Shown here one piece after another: positions 61,331 to 64,000 of a DNA stretch of 64,000 nucleotides; the stretch's first letter is position 1, and the number at the start of each line of letters is the position of its first letter. A program made the position numbers and the translations under genes. This DNA comes from DASZQL01 sp964391865 (lineage in GTDB: Bacteria; Planctomycetota; Phycisphaerae; Phycisphaerales; UBA1924), in contig CAYMNQ010000003.1 in the NCBI GenBank assembly GCA_964391865.1, forward strand, positions 310,001 through 374,000, in the 5' to 3' direction. The notes under the pieces are model-generated. The model had not been told where the DNA came from. It searched no databases and saw nothing but the letters and a program-made list of their open reading frames with translations.

Positions 61331-62524
61331 ATGACCATCGATGACCTTATTCGTGCCGTGGATTCGATCGCCCCGCCGTCGCTCGCTGAGCCGTGGGACA
61401 ACGTGGGGCTGATCCTGGGTGATCGTTCGGCGGCGCTGCGCGGCGCGGTGATGCTGGCGATTGACCTGAGCGACGCGGTCGCAAGCGAAGCGATCGAACA
61501 CAACGCGGGCGCGATCGTGTGCTATCACCCGCCGATTTTCGCGCCGATCAATCGGTTGACGGCGGACTCGGCGCGCGGGCGTGTGCTGCTGCGGCTGCTT
61601 GACGCGGGGATCGCGGTGCACTCGCCGCACACGGCGCTGGACGCGGCGGAGGGGGGCGTGACGGACTGGCTGATGAGCGTGATCTCGGGGGTGGATTTCA
61701 ACTCGGGTGGTGGTGCGCTTGCAGCAAAGACACCGAGGGCTCAGAGCAGTCCTCGGTGGCACGGGGCTTCGTTCGGCGCGCTGGCGGCGCACGAGTCGGT
61801 GGATGCGGAGCAGGCGCTGAAGCTGGTGACGTTCGTGCCGCAGGAGCACGCGGAGCGCGTGCGCGACGCGCTGGCGCACGCCGGCGCGGGGCGGATCGGG
61901 GCGTACGAGATGTGTTCGTTCGCGATCCCCGGCACGGGGTCGTTCCGCGGCGGGGCGGGGACGAACCCGTCGGTGGGGCAGGCGGGGCGGCTCGAGCTTG
62001 TGGGTGAGATCCGGCTCGAGATGGTGTGCTCGCGCGCGGCGCTCGCGGGGGCGATTGGCGCGCTGCGCCGCGTGCATCCATATGAAGAACCGGCGTTCGA
62101 GGTGTACGCGCTGCAGGCGCGCCCGGACGACTCCCGCGGCGGGGGTCGGCTGGCCGATCTTGCGGCGCCGACGGCGATTGATGAACTGGCGCGGCGCGTG
62201 AAGCGCGCGACGGGTTCGGCGCACGTGTGCGTCGCGGCGACGCAGGCGAACAAAGTCGTCATGCGCGTGGCGTGCGTGCCGGGGTCGGGCGGGGCGCTGC
62301 TGGACGCGGCGGCGGCGCGGGGCGCCGAGTGCTTCGTCACGGGTGAGATGAAGCATCACGAGGTGCTCGGCGCGCTGGATCGCGGTGTGAGCGTGATCCT
62401 GGCGGGGCACACGGAGACGGAGCGCGGGTACCTGCCGCACTTCGCGGCGCGGCTGAAGGAGCTGATGCACGGCGCGGATGTGCTGGTGTGTTCGAGCGAT
62501 CGCCCGGTGCTGCGGGGGGTTTGA
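61331..62524 (+). CDS. NIF3/Dinuclear metal center protein (GTP cyclohydrolase I type 2 homolog)
   Basis: A 397-residue, three-part NIF3-like protein. N-terminal lobe: EPWDNVGLILGD, CYHPPIFAPIN with the metal-binding His, and HSPHTALDAAEGGVTDWL. Middle: a PII-like inserted domain (KLVTFVPQEHAERVRDALAHAGAGRIGAYEMCSF) as in the long family members. C-terminal lobe: ECFVTGEMKHHEVLGALDRGVSVILAGHTETERGYL with further metal His and Glu. A short extra segment, about residues 134-144, is read from a palindromic repeat (61731-61762). The enzyme function is disputed for the family; metal binding is well supported. Confidence 0.93.
   Translation: MTIDDLIRAVDSIAPPSLAEPWDNVGLILGDRSAALRGAVMLAIDLSDAVASEAIEHNAGAIVCYHPPIFAPINRLTADSARGRVLLRLLDAGIAVHSPHTALDAAEGGVTDWLMSVISGVDFNSGGGALAAKTPRAQSSPRWHGASFGALAAHESVDAEQALKLVTFVPQEHAERVRDALAHAGAGRIGAYEMCSFAIPGTGSFRGGAGTNPSVGQAGRLELVGEIRLEMVCSRAALAGAIGALRRVHPYEEPAFEVYALQARPDDSRGGGRLADLAAPTAIDELARRVKRATGSAHVCVAATQANKVVMRVACVPGSGGALLDAAAARGAECFVTGEMKHHEVLGALDRGVSVILAGHTETERGYLPHFAARLKELMHGADVLVCSSDRPVLRGV
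61731..61762. repeat. CAGAGC-loop palindrome inside the NIF3-like gene, copy 11
   Basis: CACCGAGG (61731-61738) and CCTCGGTG (61751-61758) pair around GCTCAGAGCAGT, followed by GCAC. Translated in frame as TPRAQSSPRWHGA near residues 134-146. Confidence 0.8.
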
Positions 62525-62556
62525 CGCGAGCCCGTTCGGGGCTTGCGGTTGGGCGG

Positions 62557-62592
62557 CACCAGTCGCGGCTCAAAGCCGCCGCGACTGGTGGC
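62557..62592. repeat. CAGAGC-loop palindrome, copy 12
   Basis: CACCAGTCGCGGC and GCCGCGACTGGTG form the same 13-bp stem as copy 10, 3.2 kb away, with the loop TCAAAGCC and GCA following. A recent copy event is likely. Confidence 0.85.
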
Positions 62593-62600
62593 AGCCGGAC

Positions 62601-63356
62601 TTATGTCGTCACCACGCCGTCGGCGATGCGGACGGTGCGGTCGGCTCGCCCGGCGGTTTCGTGGTCGTGCGTGACGATGACCATCGTGAGTTTGGACTCG
62701 CGCCGGAGTTCCATCAGCGCGTCGAGGATCGAGCCGCCGGTGGTGTGGTCGAGGTTGCCGGTGGGTTCGTCGGCGAGGAGGACGTCTGGCTGATTGATGA
62801 GCGCGCGGGCGATGGCGACGCGCTGGCGCTCGCCGCCGGAGAGTTCGACGGGGCGGTGCTTCAGCCGGTGCGAGAGCCCGAAGCGGGCGAGCAGTTGCTC
62901 GGCGCGTTTCCGCGCGGCGGCGCCGGCGCCGTTGCGGTGCCAGCCGAGCCGGCCGTGCCGGATCATGGCGGCGATAAGCGTGTTGTCGAGCACCGAAAGC
63001 TCGGGGAGGAGGTGATAGAACTGGAAGACGAAGCCAACGCGCGAGCGGCGGTAGCGGTCGAGTTCGATTGAGGAAAATGAGTTGAGCGGGCGGTCGTTGA
63101 AGGAGATGGTGTTCGCCGCCGGTGCGTGCGGCGAAGACCCCGCGTCCGAGCTTTCTCTCAGAGGGGGAGTGAGTCGATCGGGCCGATCGAGCCCGCCGAG
63201 GAGATGCAGCAGCGTGCTCTTGCCCGAGCCGGAGGCACCCAGCACGGCCACGCATTCTCCCGGTTCGACGGCGAGCGAAGCGCCGCGCAGCACGGGCACG
63301 CTCACGCGTCCGAGGCGGTAGGTCTTGAAGACGGATTCGGCGTGGAGGAGGGGCAT
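62601..63356 (-). CDS. lolD: ABC transporter ATP-binding protein, LolD/MacB-type
   Basis: A 251-residue ATPase. Walker A GASGSGKS is at 40-47, the Q-loop is in VGFVFQFYHLLPELSV, the signature is LSGGERQRVAIARAL, Walker B is DVLLADEPTGNLD and the switch His is in VIVTHDHE. The LLPEL-type Q-loop and the LDRPD segment fit LolD, which drives release of lipoproteins from the inner membrane in Gram-negative bacteria. Residues 61-83 (RLTPPLRESSDAGSSPHAPAA...) are an insert that interrupts the usual GLDxPxxG join. It lies 137 nt downstream of the FtsX-type permease, and the two are one transporter. Start at 63356; upstream frame is heptamer repeat. Confidence 0.9.
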   Translation of the reverse strand: MPLLHAESVFKTYRLGRVSVPVLRGASLAVEPGECVAVLGASGSGKSTLLHLLGGLDRPDRLTPPLRESSDAGSSPHAPAANTISFNDRPLNSFSSIELDRYRRSRVGFVFQFYHLLPELSVLDNTLIAAMIRHGRLGWHRNGAGAAARKRAEQLLARFGLSHRLKHRPVELSGGERQRVAIARALINQPDVLLADEPTGNLDHTTGGSILDALMELRRESKLTMVIVTHDHETAGRADRTVRIADGVVTT

Positions 63357-63493
63357 GGGGGAAGTCGGAAGGCGGAAGGCGGAAGGCGGAAGGCGGAAGG
63401 CGGAACTAATAAACAAAATTCTAATTATTATATTATTTCATTGTCTGCTCTGCGTTTGTCTGTCTCTCTCTGTCTTCCTCTGCGTTCACTGTC
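63357..63493. repeat. Heptanucleotide repeat (GGCGGAA) and AT-rich tract
   Basis: Five to six GGCGGAA units (63366-63405) lie directly upstream of lolD, then an unusually AT-rich run (AATTCTAATTATTATATTA) follows up to the end of the permease gene. This spacer is unlike the rest of the window. Confidence 0.7.
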
Positions 63494-64000
63494 TTATTCG
63501 AATCGCAATGCACGGACCGGGTCCATCCATGCCGCGCGGATGGCGGGCACCGTTGCTCCCATGATGCTGAAGACCAGCGCGCTGCCGAGGACCATCGCCG
63601 CCTTCGCGGGCTCGACGATGTTGGGGATGTGGGTGAAGACGTAGATCTGCGGGTCCCACACGACGATGCCGAGGGCGGAGCCGAGCCATTCGTGGATGGG
63701 GTTGATGTTGGTGACGATGAGCCACGCGAGCGCCCCGCCGGCGAGCGCGCCGACGACGCCGATCGCCAGCCCGAAGCGGATGTAGAGCCACGCCACGCCG
63801 CTGCGGCTGGCGCCGATGGCGCGGAGCACGCCGATGTCCTTGGTCTTTTCGCTGACCATGCTCCAGAAGATCGAGAAGATCAGCACCACCGCGACGAGCG
63901 AGATGATGCCGAAGAGCACCAGCACCAGCGCGGTTTCCTTCTTCACCGCCTGCACGAAGGTCTTGATGCCGGGGCGTTCGTCCCACGTGAGGATCGGCAC
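63494..64000 (-). CDS. lolC: FtsX-like permease, LolC/LolE-type, 5' end outside window
   Basis: The C-terminal 168 residues of a lipoprotein-releasing permease, cut off at the right edge. FtsX-domain helices are visible: ALVLVLFGIISLVAVVLIFSIFWSMV, then KTKDIGVLRAIGASRSGVAWLYIRFGLAIGVVGALAGGALAWLIV, and a last helix GSALVFSIMGATVPAIRAAWMDPVRALRFE. The phrase EKTKDIGVLRAIGAS is diagnostic of the MacB/LolC group. It is followed on its strand by the matching ATPase. The first residue here (GTG reading Met/Val, PILTWDERPG) is internal, not a start. Confidence 0.92.
   Translation of the reverse strand: MPILTWDERPGIKTFVQAVKKETALVLVLFGIISLVAVVLIFSIFWSMVSEKTKDIGVLRAIGASRSGVAWLYIRFGLAIGVVGALAGGALAWLIVTNINPIHEWLGSALGIVVWDPQIYVFTHIPNIVEPAKAAMVLGSALVFSIMGATVPAIRAAWMDPVRALRFE

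Overview
The window is a GC-rich bacterial chromosome segment, most likely from the phylum Planctomycetota and probably the class Phycisphaerae. The evidence is three secreted proteins ending in a Pro-x-Pro/hydrophobic/Arg4 tail (PEP-CTERM-like sorting signal), a planctomycete-type 101-residue coiled-coil protein, a chlamydia/planctomycete Hc1-like histone, a DUF3553 protein, and separate CoaB and CoaC. No rRNA, tRNA, CRISPR array, transposase or prophage is recognisable. The taxonomic call is an inference from family content, not from a marker-gene search.

Layout. 1-12.9 kb: a partial S46 peptidase, a PEP-CTERM-like protein, a 1.6 kb hairpin-rich non-coding stretch, BioY, a GspE/PilB ATPase, CoaB, IMP dehydrogenase, a class-I glutamine amidotransferase, ribosomal protein L27 and a GNAT enzyme. 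13-18 kb: dnaA with a possible origin upstream, a repeat protein and a DegT aminotransferase. 18-31 kb: small conserved genes, an rpoZ-coaC-membrane-protein operon with a good sigma70-type promoter, mfd, manA-fabZ, an Hc1 histone, a degenerate GGDEF protein overlapping a hypothetical gene, and a second DegT aminotransferase. 31-48 kb: surface, envelope and carbohydrate genes, including a 38-cysteine tandem-repeat protein, a FIST sensor, a large secreted protein, a glycosyltransferase, a half-length aldehyde dehydrogenase and a VWA membrane protein. 48-53 kb: an accessory cluster with two small membrane proteins, a secreted precursor ending in a 10-cysteine module resembling halocin C8, a small PEP-CTERM-like protein and an XRE-HTH/TPR regulator. 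53-64 kb: DinB-like protein, a candidate small RNA, SPOR protein, FlgM, an active-looking GGDEF protein, DUF4230, PhoH2, NIF3 and a LolD/LolC-type exporter running off the edge.

Four families of interspersed sequence occupy the gaps: (1) short palindromes with a conserved CAGAGC-type loop and GGCAC flank but stems that differ between copies, (2) long nested palindromes built from CAGATGGACACAGAT-like and CACCGCGGAG-like blocks, (3) degenerate heptanucleotide tandem repeats, and (4) single palindromic, MITE-like elements. Copies lie inside coaB, the NIF3 gene, the amidotransferase gene and mfd, where they are translated as extra loops. These repeats and the 48-53 kb cysteine-rich peptide cluster are the best candidates for undescribed biology here. 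Many genes also carry a -10-like hexamer 6-7 nt before the start codon, suggesting leaderless transcripts.
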